Origin: Corbicula japonica
Taxonomy: Eukaryota; Mollusca; Bivalvia; Venerida; Cyrenidae
Assembly: GCA_038501625.1 (NCBI GenBank)
Contig: JAZAYU010000008.1
Coordinates: 8,928,938 to 8,992,937, forward strand
Reading direction: 5' to 3'
Length of the DNA stretch: 64,000 nucleotides
The position numbers and the translations under genes were made by a program. The notes below the pieces were generated by a model, which saw only the letters and a program-made list of their open reading frames with translations, made no database searches and was not told where the DNA came from. Of the stretch, positions 24,081 to 35,169 are shown in pieces (within the stretch, counting starts at the first letter, position 1; each line of letters starts with the position of its first letter).

Positions 24081-26318
24081 CAACGCAACCGCTCAAAGAA
24101 GACAACTAAGGCTACTCTCTCGAAGAAGACGAGAAACGATACCCTCTCGAAGAAGACGAGAAACGCTACCCTCTCGAAGAAGACGACTCACTCTACACTC
24201 TCAAAGAAGACGACTCACGCTACCCTCTCAAAGAAGACGACTCACGCTACAATCTCAAAGAAGACGACTAACGCTACACTCTCAAAGAAGACGACTCACG
24301 CTACACTCTCAAAGAAGACGACTCAAGCTACAATCTCAAAGAAGACGACTAACGCTACACTCTCAAAGAAGATGACTAACGCTACACTCTCAAAGAAGAC
24401 GACTAACGCTACACTCTCAAAGAAGACGACTCACGCTACACTCTCAAAGAAGACGACTCACGCTACACTCTCAAAGAAGACGACTCACGCTACACTCTCA
24501 AAGAAGACGACTCACGCTACACTCTCAAAGAAGACGACTCACGCTGAACTCTCAAAGAAGACGATTAACGCTACACTCTCAAAGGAGACGATTAACGCTA
24601 CACTCTCAAATAAGACGACTAACGCTACACTCTCAAAGAAGACGACTCGCGCTACAATCTCAAAGAAGACGACTCACGCTACACTCTCAAAGAAGACGAC
24701 TCACGCTACAATCTCAAAGAAGACGACTAACGCTACACTCTCAAAAAAGACGACTCACGCTACAATCTCAAAGAAGACGACTCACGCTACACTCTCAAAG
24801 AAGACGACTAACGCTACACTCTCGAAGAAGACGACTAACGCTACACTCTCAAAGAAGACGATTAACGCTACCCTCTCACAGAAGACGATTAACGCTACAC
24901 TCTCAAAGAAGACGACTAACGCTACACTTTCAGAGGACGACTAACGATACCCTCTCAAAAAGACGACTAAGGCTACACTCTCAGAGGATGACTAACTCTA
25001 CACTCTCAGAGGACGACTAAAGCTACACTCTCAGAGGACGACTAACGCTACACTCTCAAATAAGACGACAAAAGCTACACTCTCAGAGGACGACTTACGC
25101 TACACTCTCAGAGGACGACTTACGCTAAAATCTCAAAGAACTGCTACACGTGTTCGTTATACGCTACCCTCTTAAAGAAGACGACTAACGCTACACTCTC
25201 AGAAGACGACTAAAACTACACTCTCAGAGGACGACTAACGATACCCTCTCAAAAAGACGACTAACGCTACACTCTCAGAGGATGACTAACGCTACACTCT
25301 CAAAGAAGACGATTAACGCTACCTCTCGTAGAAGACGATTAACTCTACCCTCTAAAAGAAAACGGTTAACTATACCCTCTCGAAGAAGACGATTAACGCT
25401 ACCCTCTCATAGAAGACGATTAACGCTACCCTCTCAAAGAAGACGACTAACGCTACACTCTCAGAGGACGACTAACGCTACACTCTCAAAAGACGATTAA
25501 CGCTACCCTCTCAAAAAAGACGACTAACGCTACACTGTCAGCGGACGACTAACGTTACACTTTCAGAGGACGATTAACGCTACCCTCTCAAAGAAGACGA
25601 CTAATGCTACACTCTCAGAGGACGACTAACGCTACACGCTCTGAAGACGACTAACGCTACACTCTCAAAGAAGATGACTAACGCTACACACTCAGAGGAC
25701 GACTAACGCTACACTCCCAGAGGACGACTAACGTTGCACTCTTTGAGGAAGACTTACGCTACACTCTCAGAGGACGACTAACGCTACACTCTCAAAGAAG
25801 ACGACTAAAGCTACACTCTCAGAGGACGACTAACGCAACACTCTCAGAGGACGACCTAGGCTACACTCTCAGAGGAAGACTTACGCTTCCCTCTCAAAGA
25901 AGACGACTAACGCTACACTCTCAGAGGACGACTTACGCTACACCCTTAGAAGACGACTAACGCTACACTCTCAAAGAAGACGACTAACGCTACAAACTCA
26001 GAGGACGACTAACGCTGCACTCTCAGAGGACGACTAACGCTACACTCTCAAAGGAGAAGACTAAAGCTACACTCTCAGAGGACGACTAACGCTACACTCT
26101 CAGAGGACGATTAAGGCTACACTCTCATGGGACGACTTACGCTACCCTCTCAAAGAAGACGACTAACGCTACACTCTCAGAGGACGACTAACGCTTCACT
26201 CTCAAAGACGACTTACGCTACACTCTCAGAGGACGACTTACGCTACACTCTTAAAGACGACTAACGCTACACTCTCAGAGGACGACTAACGCTACACTCT
26301 CAAAGACGACTTACTTAA
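24081..26318 (+). repeat. 2.2-kb minisatellite with 27-bp and 25-bp unit variants
   Basis: Roughly 85 head-to-tail units. The first ~0.85 kb is mostly a 27-bp unit (CGCTACACTCTCAAAGAAGA followed by CGACTAA or CGACTCA). From about 24.93 kb onward, 25-bp units dominate (CTCAGAGGACGACTAACGC type), mixed with 27-bp units. Because 27 is a multiple of three, the first part carries a long open frame of 9-residue repeats (ATLSKKTTN-like). The 25-bp units break it, so the frame is a by-product of repeat length. Runs of identical units around 24430-24550 suggest recent local expansion. Confidence 0.95.
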
Positions 26319-26319
26319 C

Positions 26320-28392
26320 AGCTGTCTGTAGATGTGCCACGGAGTTAATTTGGGTCATGTTGTAGAAAAGTGGTTATACTCGAAAAGAGCTCACAGTCCG
26401 ATTGTAAAGAAAACACAAAATTATAATTGTTAATTATATTAGTTACTGTTTACAGCTGGTGAATGAAGGCATTGTCGATTATGCTTCCTGCTACAGTACA
26501 ACATCGCATGTGTGATTAGTAGTAACAATTCGAACAGCGGCCCCCGCTCCAAGTGCTTAATCCCTGAAGGCTCTTACTTTCACAATGCCATAGAAAACGC
26601 TGAAAAGTCGCAATTGAAATACATGTATTGCTAAAAAGGTTCCAAATATGAATCGAAATGGCATTCTCTCACATTACTTGCATGTATAATACGAAACGAT
26701 ATTGAAGTCAAAGTTTTTCTCTATATATTTGGAATAATAATATTCATTCATTTACAAATTGTTTATTTCAAATCTCTTACGCGTTCAATATTCGGGCAAA
26801 AACTACAATTAAAAGATCTCAAAACAAGTCATTGTTTACCAAATCTTAAAGAAGATTGTTTAACAGACTCCCAATTGACTTTTGTCAGTGGCTATGCATA
26901 GCTTTCGTGACACAGAATACTCGTCCTAGACGTCAACTATTATCTAGGGGGTTCAACGATTTAGTTCAATGGAAAAAAAGTCATGAAGTAAGTGGACACA
27001 CGTTGTTATTCAAAAGGGAACGAAAACAAGACAAGTACGATTATGTGTACATTTCATATAGCAAACACGGAAGATTTGTAATAGTAATGTCCAAATTGGC
27101 AGTTTTATGTTGAGGTACGAGTTGACAACGTTTGGATGTGGCTTGTATAAGCATTATTTCTTGAATACTAAACTTTCTAATTACAAACCTGACCTGATCA
27201 AAAGCCAATCATAAATAAATAGTGTTATAGCAGCAAGCAAGATTATTTAAAACCCAATCTCTATTAAGTGCTGGCCTGAAAACCTTTCAAGAGCTGTGGT
27301 CACAAATCATCCAATCCACATTTTGGGTCCTGAACAATCCCGGGGATACTTTTATAAAAAAAAAACACATACTCAAAAACTAAAGTACATATAAAATGAA
27401 ACAAATCAAGTCCAAGTCGATCATTCGGACACAGAATTATTTTCTTATATAAAATGTTTGCACTGTCACAATTTTGCAATAATTCATAATGAAAATTACT
27501 CAAGTCCTTTTTTTTTGGCTGAAAACGACAATATTAGTTTTCAACGTCCGAATGTTAGGTGTGAATACGAGTCCAGTTCATCATTTTTTTAGTTTTCCTA
27601 ACTTATAATTCAAATGTTTTGGATTTGAATTTATTTTAGTTTGTAATATTTCACGCCTTACAATCTTTAACATTCGGAAATTGTCTGAGTCTTTTGGCTT
27701 AAAAAAAGAGAATTGACGCGTTATGAAAACTTCAAGTAAACCTCATTGAAATTGAGACACAAATGAAAATGTTTTTTGGAATTTTTTTAATGTAATATTG
27801 TAATAATAAATAAACATGTAAAACAAAAAAAATAAAACTAGTTCTTTATTTTGCCTAACTAATATGATTTTTTAATCCAAACGTTTCAGACTTCAACATG
27901 CAATACTGTGTCAGTGAAAGACGTAATTCTGCAAAACTAAAAATAGTGTTGTGTCGGAGTTAGTCGTTGTGTGGCAAAATTTTCGGAATTAAATGTATTA
28001 TTTACTTATAAATAAAAAAAAACTTACAGTTTTGCACTTTGTCATATTTATCTTTACAACAAAAAATATACAAACTGAAATATGTTAGTCATCTAACCTA
28101 GATTATTTTTCGACTGAGATTTGTTACACATATCTACGGAGCAAAAACACCAATGTGTTTTTGTACTTGCAAAGATGTCCAAACAGCTCGTTGTGCGAAG
28201 TATATCCAATGTCCCATTCTTTATATTCGGCTATGTGGTAAGGCTATATTTCTCAACTTAGATTTTCCTTTAATCTATTTGTTTCTGGAAGACAATTGGT
28301 AAATTGGTGCGTAACTTCAACGACAAATGTCATACAGTAGTCTCCGTAAAAACTTCCCTTGGTTTTGCACGAAGACGCTTGATATTTAAGAC
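26320..28392. other. Mostly non-coding; one possible exon remnant
   Basis: AT-rich. The only coding-like stretch is 26853-26988 on the plus strand, listed separately. Confidence 0.4.
26853..26988 (+). other. Possible exon or zinc-finger-like remnant
   Basis: A plus-strand frame without an ATG encodes residues such as RPRRQLLSRGFNDLVQWKKS followed by HEVSGH. A good splice donor (GAA|GTAAGT) falls at 26989, inside this frame, so an exon could end there. The W...HE.S..H pattern is loosely like the TTF-type zinc finger of hAT-derived proteins. There is an in-frame stop just upstream and no partner exon was found. It may be an exon of an unseen gene or a transposon remnant. Confidence 0.2.
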
Positions 28393-28437
28393 CGGTCTCC
28401 TGATTTAGTTTTATGATCTTGGGCCCAGGTATGGTAG
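28393..28437 (+). repeat. Partial copy of the GAGACTGGTCTCC hairpin MITE family (family T)
   Basis: GACCGGTCTCCTGATTTAGT followed by TTTATGATCTTGGGCC matches the 3' half of the family copies at 53.1, 56.6 and 63.6 kb. Confidence 0.55.
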
Positions 28438-28537
28438 CATTTATACGGGTATATATACTGAATAGGTTAATAAACGCAGGTGATTTTATTTGTTCCTGCT
28501 CGACGCTGTTTTTCTTGGAGACATTGTTATGCAGTCC

Positions 28538-28587
28538 CATTATGCGACATTCTATACAATACCATTATGCGACATTCTATACAATAC
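28538..28587 (+). repeat. Perfect 25-bp tandem duplication
   Basis: The unit beginning CATTATGCGACATTCTATAC is repeated twice with no mismatch, which suggests a recent duplication. Confidence 0.9.
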
Positions 28588-28934
28588 CAAGTGCACTGTT
28601 ACCTTGACAGTTAATTGACAGCTTTCCATAATTTTTTTTATCAATGCGTCCACAATATATTGCAAATAAAAACCCTGCATTTCTTTATTCCTTTTGTATA
28701 TAATACATTTATAAACACTATGATAAACACATACTCTCAACCTGGACTTTGAACTGAAAGTAGCCCTACGTATTCTGAGATGGGATAGCGCTAGGAGTTT
28801 TTATACTTAAAATAATACATCTAAACGACCATATCTAACTGTAAAAGCACAAAGTTCTTTGCACACAAGATGATGTTCGCGATTTGCTTTTGAATTTTTA
28901 CAACTTCCACATTTGAGGTACCTAACCTCAAATC

Positions 28935-30005
28935 AGATCAGGACCCAGATCCAAAAACTGAGATTGGAGACTAGTCTAGAGATTCAAGCTTCTGATTGGT
29001 CAGCTAAATATCAACCAATCAGCTGCTAAGATTAAGAGACTTGTCTCATTTATTAGTTTTGTTATGATAGGTCCAGTTACCAGGACAGAAAATCTGAGCC
29101 TGGAGACCAATCTCGAATCTGAGGCAACATTGAGTCATTAAATATTCCAGCTTGATTGTTCACCACGGTCTGGTCTCCAAAATACAGTTTTCTAAGACTG
29201 GGTCAAGGTCCGATTGATTCTGTGCATACCATATATTCTTGTATAAATAGCTCATATATAAATATTAAAACATATTTGTGCTAATCATGTAGGTGTTATT
29301 TATCTTAACACATTTAGCGCCTTGAAACAGGTAAGTGAATGTATCATCCGGCATAACTTTGAGAATGTTTGCATCGCTGTTTGCTTCCTGTGTAGAAACA
29401 TGATCCCAGGTAACTAGTGATACCACGTTTGTTTGTTTGTTCAGCATGCTTTACCTTTTCGGTGGCACTACTTTCTGAGTATCGCGTAGTGATTCTCGGA
29501 TAATTTTTTTGACAGTGTTACTAATTACAGATCCGCGTACATGTATTTCTTGCTGGAATCGTGGAAGCTTTTTGTGATCTACAATAAATAAGGTAAGATA
29601 TTCTTTAATACATGGTTGTGTTAAATAAATATTTACAAATTAACAATTTTAAATGTCTTCAGAAACATATACATTTTTAATATTTAGATATGCGCAATTT
29701 TTAAGAAAATATAGCATGTGCACATTTTCAATTTGACCTGGTCCAAATATCTCAAAACTGAAAGTTGGAGACCGGGGTAAACACTCTAGCTGGCTTTAGA
29801 GACCCAGTGATGTATTAGAATGGAGACTGGTCTCGTCTCACTGGACGAATCATCACAAAACTGACACGTGAGAGAACGCTCTTAATATAATTAGCTACTT
29901 GGTTGATATTCAGCTTAGTTTCTTAACTGACCAATCAGAAGCTAGAATCTCAAGACTAGTCTCCAATCTCAGTTGTTTCATGAAGTTGGGTTCTAATCGG
30001 TAGAT
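28935..30005. mobile_element. Long foldback element, T-family related
   Basis: The left arm (about 28945-29075) contains AACTGAGATTGGAGACTAGT and TTCTGATTGGTCAGCTAAAT. The right arm (about 29855-29990) holds their reverse complements (ACTAGTCTCCAATCTCAGTT, CTGACCAATCAGAAGC). The outer ends also match weakly (ATCAGGACCCAG / ATTAGAACCCAA). The interior of about 0.8 kb has further GGAGACC words and no transposase. Confidence 0.65.
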
Positions 30006-30510
30006 TCGGTAGGTCCTGTACATGATTGTATTTAAGTTACATAATTTGTTGTTATATATATATTAATCATGTTCCGCAAACATCAAGCATCAAGAAAGCA
30101 CGTGCTCATCCATATCGGCTATAAGCGTTTGCTTGTGATGGGTTTTGTGGTTCAGCATGTGACCTTGAAAATGAAAGATTACTGTTGTATCTTTTGTTTT
30201 CGCGGGATAATTTTTTGCGAATAAACCGCAAATAACATTTTCGCGTGGGATTAAATTTGCGCATTTTTTCTGTCAATGGATAAGACATTATAATATGCAA
30301 TTTGATGCGTTTGATTTTGCGCTAAAATAGCGCGAAAATGCGAAAATTAAACCCTCGCACAAATGATTCCGCAGTATTTGGTCGTCATACAATATAAGGA
30401 AAAATACAATATTCATTGTGTTTGAAAATAACTTTTGTTTGATATATTACGGGATTACCTTTCATGTCAGTAAACGCATCGTCAACAACAACATCGTTAA
30501 CCGTATGTTA
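30006..30510. other. No gene; stretch rich in GCGAAAA words
   Basis: Between about 30190 and 30365, words such as TTCGCGGGA, GCGAATAAACCGCAAA and GCGAAAATTAAACCC recur in both orientations. This looks like a degraded dispersed repeat. Confidence 0.4.
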
Positions 30511-31658
30511 AAGGGAGATGTGCAGGGTCGAGCAGGTGTACTCGGTAAAATCGTAAACAGATCGATCTATGCAACACTTACGTGTACTTTTCACTAAACT
30601 CTACATTTCAAACCCTCCAGGAGGAAGTTTTCGGTTAATTTTACCATTTTACCGGACCTGAAAACAATCCGCTGAAGAAATCGCTATACAAAAATACATT
30701 CTATATTTAGCGATCATGGGAATGTCACGCTTACTATTCGTGGTGGCCCAGGCATTTTGAAACAAATGGCGATGTCGATAGTCTTCAAGGTACACCGAAT
30801 GCATATTTTGGTTGAAGTGATCACGTGACAATCCCAATCAAAGCGCTGAAAGCGTTGAAAGACTGGTGCGCTGGTTGAATCGAACATGCCCTGCACATAT
30901 ATCATTACTGTAAACATACGAAACTATGTGTGATTTTTTCGTTAAACTTTGTGACAGTTACTATCATCAACATTAGCAAATAATTCAGTATATTCAGGGT
31001 TTTCAATAGATGCAGGTACTTGTATTTTGATGCAAGGAAATTAGGTTTACCACTTTTTTTTCACCTGAATCATAGGTTGGGGGTCTTTTTGATGCAGAAG
31101 CGTATGATAAGTGGTTAAATTTTGCTAGAATAACGATGATCAGGCTACGCCACAACTGAGTAGTGTCAACAATGAATTGCACAAGGCTCACGTACCTTAA
31201 GAGACTGAAACAGTTACAATCTTAATTTTTACGTCGATCGCAACAATGCATTAACAAAAATATTCGCCAACTTACTAACGGTCTCCCCAGGATTTTTGGA
31301 AGCGTTGTCGCTGGACTGTTCGTGGATTTAAGCTCGCGAAACTTTATTTTTTAACTATAATTTTATACAGTTTTATATTTGTACCAAAGTTAACTGCAAA
31401 AACTGTATATAGTACATAGATGTTTTTTTTATCTCTTTAGAGCCAAGAAAGGTACAAAAGTTAAAAACATAAATAATGTGAAACAATGTGTACACAGTAT
31501 GTCAACATGTGTTTTAATAACATAAACTGATCTGATCTCATCAAGTTACAATGTCAACTTTATACTCTGTATAGTTAGTTTTTCACCTTCATTGTCCAAT
31601 ATCTCACACATATCAAACTCAGTGTTTCATTACAACTGACAGAATTAGGATTAAACTT

Positions 31659-31831
31659 TCAGAAGCCTCTGTTTTCTTGGGCCCAAGTCCTGACTTCCTT
31701 ATTATAATCAAACTTCAGTACATCAGGACCTTCCATGGATATCATTAACAATAAATTTAATGTTGAATTGTTAAGCCTGCTTCTAAGTTTTGTCTTCACT
31801 CTTGATAATGTGGAAAAAACCCACTCACAAT
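31659..31831 (-). pseudogene. hAT-family transposase C-terminal dimerisation domain exon
   Basis: On the minus strand a good acceptor (TTTTATTTCAG) ends at 31832. The open frame that follows lacks an internal ATG start and reads CEWVFSTLSRVKTKLRSRL, then NLLLMISMEGPDV and WAQENRGF, before a TGA at 31659-31661. The C-E-x-x-F-S-T-x-x-R-x-K-T-x-L-R-x-R-L pattern followed by LLMIS is the hallmark of the hAT C-terminal dimerisation region, as in ZNF862-like proteins. It begins in phase 1. The upstream exons that should carry the catalytic domain are absent from the adjacent sequence, so it is read as part of a broken or domesticated copy. Confidence 0.65.
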
Positions 31832-31944
31832 CTGAAATAAAATTAATTTACGATACCGGTAAACATATAGAGAGCTTCACCCATAAAAAAATAATATCGT
31901 AATAGGTATTCAGTTAACACAAACAGGTATAATAAATTATGTAG

Positions 31945-32150
31945 TGAACCCCTAGAAGCTGGTTTAAACCCCTAGTAGCAAATTATTTTGCCACTGACTG
32001 TTCCAAGGCGCTAACCCATAAGGTTAACCTTTTTTGTTAAACAATCAACAAACAAATCATTTATTTTCCTCTCTTCTTTTTGCTGCGGAGGAGGCTTTGT
32101 TTTATGAGTTTGGCGATTCCTGATATGCATATTTCCCTTTTTATATATAG
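31945..32150 (+). repeat. R1 dispersed repeat inserted in the hAT-like region
   Basis: GCTGGTTTAAACCCCTAGTA, TTTTGCCACTGACTGTTCCA and ATTCCTGATATGCATATTTC identify the 3' half of R1. It lies between the two hAT-like coding segments. Confidence 0.7.
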
Positions 32151-32225
32151 TAGCATGAAATTGAGTTATTTTATTTATTTAATGCAAGTCACAAGGCTAT
32201 ATATATAATAAAAATATATATAATC

Positions 32226-32636
32226 ATTGCCAACTTCTTGCAACCAGGAGTAGACTTTCTTCCACTTTGGATCGACACCTGACTGAATGGAACTGGCTGT
32301 TCGAGGTAGCCGGCGTTGATTCAGTTTCTCGGCATGTTGGGGTACCGCGTCCGGCGTCGGAGTAATTTCACGACGTGAAAGGGTACTTGGCGTCGTCAGA
32401 GTCGCTCTTGAAGGGCTATCCGGAATGATCTCGATCTCATTTCTAGAATTTTGAAGTTCAGAATGCCCGATGGAGTTGGCATCAGCCTCACAAGGCCGGT
32501 TTCTCTTGAAATAAGAGTCGAGTCGTCGTTCTATCCCGCACGCATACTTGAAAATGTGTCCGACGAAAATGAACTGATCGTTACGATGATAGCGCAGTAA
32601 AATGCCACAGAATGTATTTCTTTTGCAATTTAAGTT
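32226..32636 (-). pseudogene. N-terminal part of a ZNF862/hAT-like protein, no start codon
   Basis: A minus-strand frame stays open for about 150 codons (32178-32636) without an ATG, so an ATG-based search misses it. It reads through IERRLDSYFKRNRPCEAD, a Ser/Thr/Pro-rich linker, and SGVDPKWKKVYSWLQEV. A short RLDSYFKRN-like motif, a disordered linker and a PKW..xYxWL segment ahead of a TTF-type zinc finger are the usual N-terminal layout of ZNF862-like hAT-derived proteins. The frame runs into AT microsatellite just after WLQEVGND, where the zinc finger should begin. It is preceded by an in-frame TAG at 32637-32639 that could be a weak acceptor. Assignment is by eye. Confidence 0.5.
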
Positions 32637-33013
32637 CTAACTGCAACTTGCCAATAGATTTGTTTAAAACAAATCCATTATCGCACAATTATTTTCATAC
32701 ATGTATACAGTACAATTTTCGAAGTGTTTGTTTTCTAATCACAGAAATAAGAATAACCAAATTATTATTCATGATCGCATCTACTTAAAATCATTGAACA
32801 TTATGTCAAACACACCGGGTTCCGCTTTTAATTGAGAATATCAACAGTCGGCAAAGACAAAATACGATCAAACGACATCGACAGACTTGCGAATTCACCA
32901 CGTGGAGAGGCGGAGTTATCCAGCTGATAGTAAAGAAATCGATTGTGATTGGTCAAATCGCCCATTGCTTAACCTTGAATGAGGTGTGTATTGAAAAGCG
33001 ACCTGTGTTTACA

Positions 33014-33187
33014 ATGCAAGAAACAGAAAGTTATGACATGTCGATTTTGAATAAACGGATGTCGGCGAATTTAACACTTGTTGGAAATAGATCAAAACTT
33101 GTTAACGGTTATCTTGGGAGAACACTGGGACCCGGCCCGGTCCTTGATAGCCGAGCAAAATCTCGATCCACAACTGCTCCAACCTAA
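33014..33187 (+). CDS. Small hypothetical protein or first exon (57 codons)
   Basis: ATG at 33014 in the context ACAATGC opens a frame to a TAA at 33185-33187. It encodes a basic, Ser/Thr-rich polypeptide with no hydrophobic segment or known motif. A CCAAT-type word (GATTGGTC) lies about 60-70 bp upstream, and CACGTG and AAAATGGC words lie just downstream. The segment sits between the inverted ends of the hAT-like element, so it may be transposon-borne. I do not recognise it. Confidence 0.2.
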   Translation: MQETESYDMSILNKRMSANLTLVGNRSKLVNGYLGRTLGPGPVLDSRAKSRSTTAPT

Positions 33188-33624
33188 CCAAAATGGCAAC
33201 CCACGCTATCTCCCGCTTGTCACGTGACTGATTTGTTTTTAATCGTTCTTTTAATATCCTTTCATAGTTGTTCGAACAACAACATTAAATTGTTTTTTGT
33301 TGTTTTTATTTGTAGCATAATCTTTCAAAGTTCGCATTCCTTCTCGAAATATTTGTATTTTCTTAAAATGCACTACTTTTTATGCCACACAACTACGTAA
33401 TCTTTCAGGCATAACTAAACTACTCATGCATATCGAGTTGCTTGTTCACTGCCGTAGCGAGTCATGATTTCACTCTACATTTGTTCGATGGAATTTTGGG
33501 CATGGATGCTCCAAAATTACACGGAAACTTACTATCAATCGCTCAGAATTCGTGGAACGGTGTGCTGCATTGTGCTTCACACTTGTGCAGAACATTTCGG
33601 CCTGCTCTCGCGGTGACCACTTAC

Positions 33625-33693
33625 TTGATACGCTCTCGTGGTCGCAATGATACATCCGAAGTTCAGGACTGCGCGTCGCAGAGTTCGCAGCAT
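33625..33693 (-). CDS. Candidate first coding exon with mitochondrial-presequence-like N-terminus
   Basis: Minus-strand ATG at 33691-33693 opens 23 codons (starting MLRTLRRAVLNFG, no acidic residues, four arginines and hydrophobic residues in an amphipathic-type pattern). It ends exactly at a consensus donor CAA|GTAAGT (phase 0). Eleven bases upstream of the ATG is a perfect 24-bp palindrome whose core TGCGCATGCGCA is a textbook NRF-1 site. NRF-1 typically drives genes for mitochondrial proteins. The following exons cannot be placed, so this is a promoter-plus-exon hypothesis only. Confidence 0.35.
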
Positions 33694-33703
33694 CGTTAAC
33701 TAA

Positions 33704-33727
33704 GACTGGTGCGCATGCGCACCAGTC
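33704..33727. promoter_or_regulatory. Palindromic NRF-1-like site
   Basis: A perfect 24-bp palindrome (arms ACTGGTGCGCA / TGCGCACCAGT around the centre) contains TGCGCATGCGCA, the NRF-1 consensus. It lies in locally CpG-richer sequence (33.4-33.75 kb). Confidence 0.5.
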
Positions 33728-33947
33728 AAAAACCACATCTGCTTTACGCCAGAAATACAAAAATAGCTAACCTATGCGCGTCGCATAGGATAGGAAACAT
33801 CATTTCTTTATCTTTTTTTTATAAAAATATTGGTTTGAAATATTTCGGGTGTAAATCAATATTTGAGTTTCAAATAATAATTTTCAACTGATTAATAACC
33901 CTTTTCGCAAATCTGTTCCATTCATCAATCCTGCACATCTCCCTTTT

Positions 33948-33971
33948 TTTTTGGGGGGGGGGGGGGGGGTT
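33948..33971 (+). repeat. T9-G17 homopolymer run
   Basis: Adjacent to the right end of the hAT-like element. A likely site of sequencing or replication slippage. Confidence 0.85.
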
Positions 33972-35147
33972 AGTAAAAAGAACATTTAATGACTATTCTG
34001 AATGTGCTGACAAAAACTGAGGTCATGCCACATTTCAGAGACAAAGGTACATAAAGTTACCTGTACATACGTCTAGAAAACAAAACACTTCGAGATTTCT
34101 CGAGAACAGTGAATGTTAATGCCACTTTCATCTTGGCATGATTTCAATAACGAAATAACACGTGTAAAGGTGAAAATTAATATTTCTTAGAAAATATGTT
34201 CTCCTCTCTTTAATTCGCCTCTGTTTAATTAGTATTGTATATTAATCTCATCCAATGTTTGTTTCCACTGTTTTGCGCCGTAACATGTGTTTTGATTTAG
34301 ATCAGTTCCAATAGTTTATACATGTAGTTTATTGATAATCAGAATAGATCTCACATCTTGCTTAGTCGATGAACCACCTGACTATGATTTTAACAGATAT
34401 TATTCATCGTCAAAATCTAACTGATCCGGCAGGAAAAAAATCTACACTTAATAACAGAACAACAAAACATTAATGATCAAACTTTGAATCTGATAAAACA
34501 CATAGAAGCAATTATAATTTATAAAAAAATGAATAAGTATGTAGTATGCTATTATTTTAAATATAACTGTATGGAAATGATGTAAAAATATAATTTCTCG
34601 GTTTTGTGGTCCCCATCTCGTGTTACCTGTGAAAAGATATCTCCGGCTTCATTGTCCATGATGTTTTGCAATTCCATAATTTACAAGTAAATCTATTACA
34701 TGTTGCTGTCGATATAGTCACCATTTCAGCCAATCTGATGCTTGAGATTTGAGTCTGGTTTCCAGTCTCAGTTTTATAACCGTCAGCTCAGCCCTGTATG
34801 TCACATCATGCGGTCGGATTAGCAGCATATTTTATGATTTTCTCATTCGTGCCTCATACATTTAATTATCGTCCGCCATTTTGTTATGATTTTCAGTTAA
34901 AATGCATATAACTGAACCGATCGAGCAAACTGTTAATCACCACTCTCCGGGTTTACTTACTACTTTATAGAAAATTTAACAGTTGAAAATAATTAATATA
35001 TGCTAAATTATCAAAATATAGTCCACCAAGGGAAACGACGTCACCTATGTATTACCATTTGCTGCATTGTCATTGTAAGTCTTAAATGATCCCCCCCCCC
35101 TTTCACATGCAATTCGGTTTGATAAGTTTATCTTATTTTAATTCCAG
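33972..35147. other. Upstream region of the second opine dehydrogenase
   Basis: Should hold its promoter or an intron. It contains a half copy of the T-family MITE (about 34716-34795, GCCAATCTGATGCTTGAGAT then CAGTCTCAGTTTTATAACC) and a C10 run at 35091-35100. No ORF. Confidence 0.45.
34716..34795 (+). repeat. T-family MITE, right half
   Basis: Contains CCATTTCAGCCAATCTGATG, TTGAGATTTGAGTCTGGTTT and CAGTTTTATAACC, matching the right arm of the hairpin at 53079-53215. Confidence 0.65.
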
Positions 35148-35169
35148 ACATTCCATCTAGTTAGGAGCA

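Larger units (their letters stand above)
30511..33950 (-). mobile_element. Candidate hAT-type DNA transposon remnant or derived gene, internally deleted
   Basis: The left boundary reads AAAGGGAGATGTGCAGG (30514-30530 region). The same 17-bp word is found on the minus strand at about 33935-33951, so the 3.4-kb interval has matching inverted ends. Inside it, two minus-strand coding segments without ATG resemble the two ends of a hAT/ZNF862-like transposase: an N-terminal part at 32226-32636 and the C-terminal dimerisation part at 31659-31831. Only about 390 bp separates them, and an R1 repeat fills part of it, so the zinc-finger and catalytic middle is missing. No 8-bp target duplication was found. 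The right end runs into a T/G homopolymer that could have erased it. A degenerate inverted copy of the terminal word (CCCTGCACAT) also occurs at about 30889. Confidence 0.5.

Noticed and set aside
24372..24944. 190-codon open frame of ATLSKKTTN-like repeats
   Set aside because: It lies wholly in the 27-bp minisatellite, whose unit length is a multiple of three. It has no flanking coding sequence and is destroyed by 25-bp units.
24081..26318. CRISPR-like array
   Set aside because: Units are directly tandem with no unique spacers, and the genome is eukaryotic.
33442..33760. Overlapping 85- and 96-codon frames on both strands
   Set aside because: CpG-rich promoter-like sequence stays open in several frames. 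The short minus-strand exon with donor is the more economical reading.
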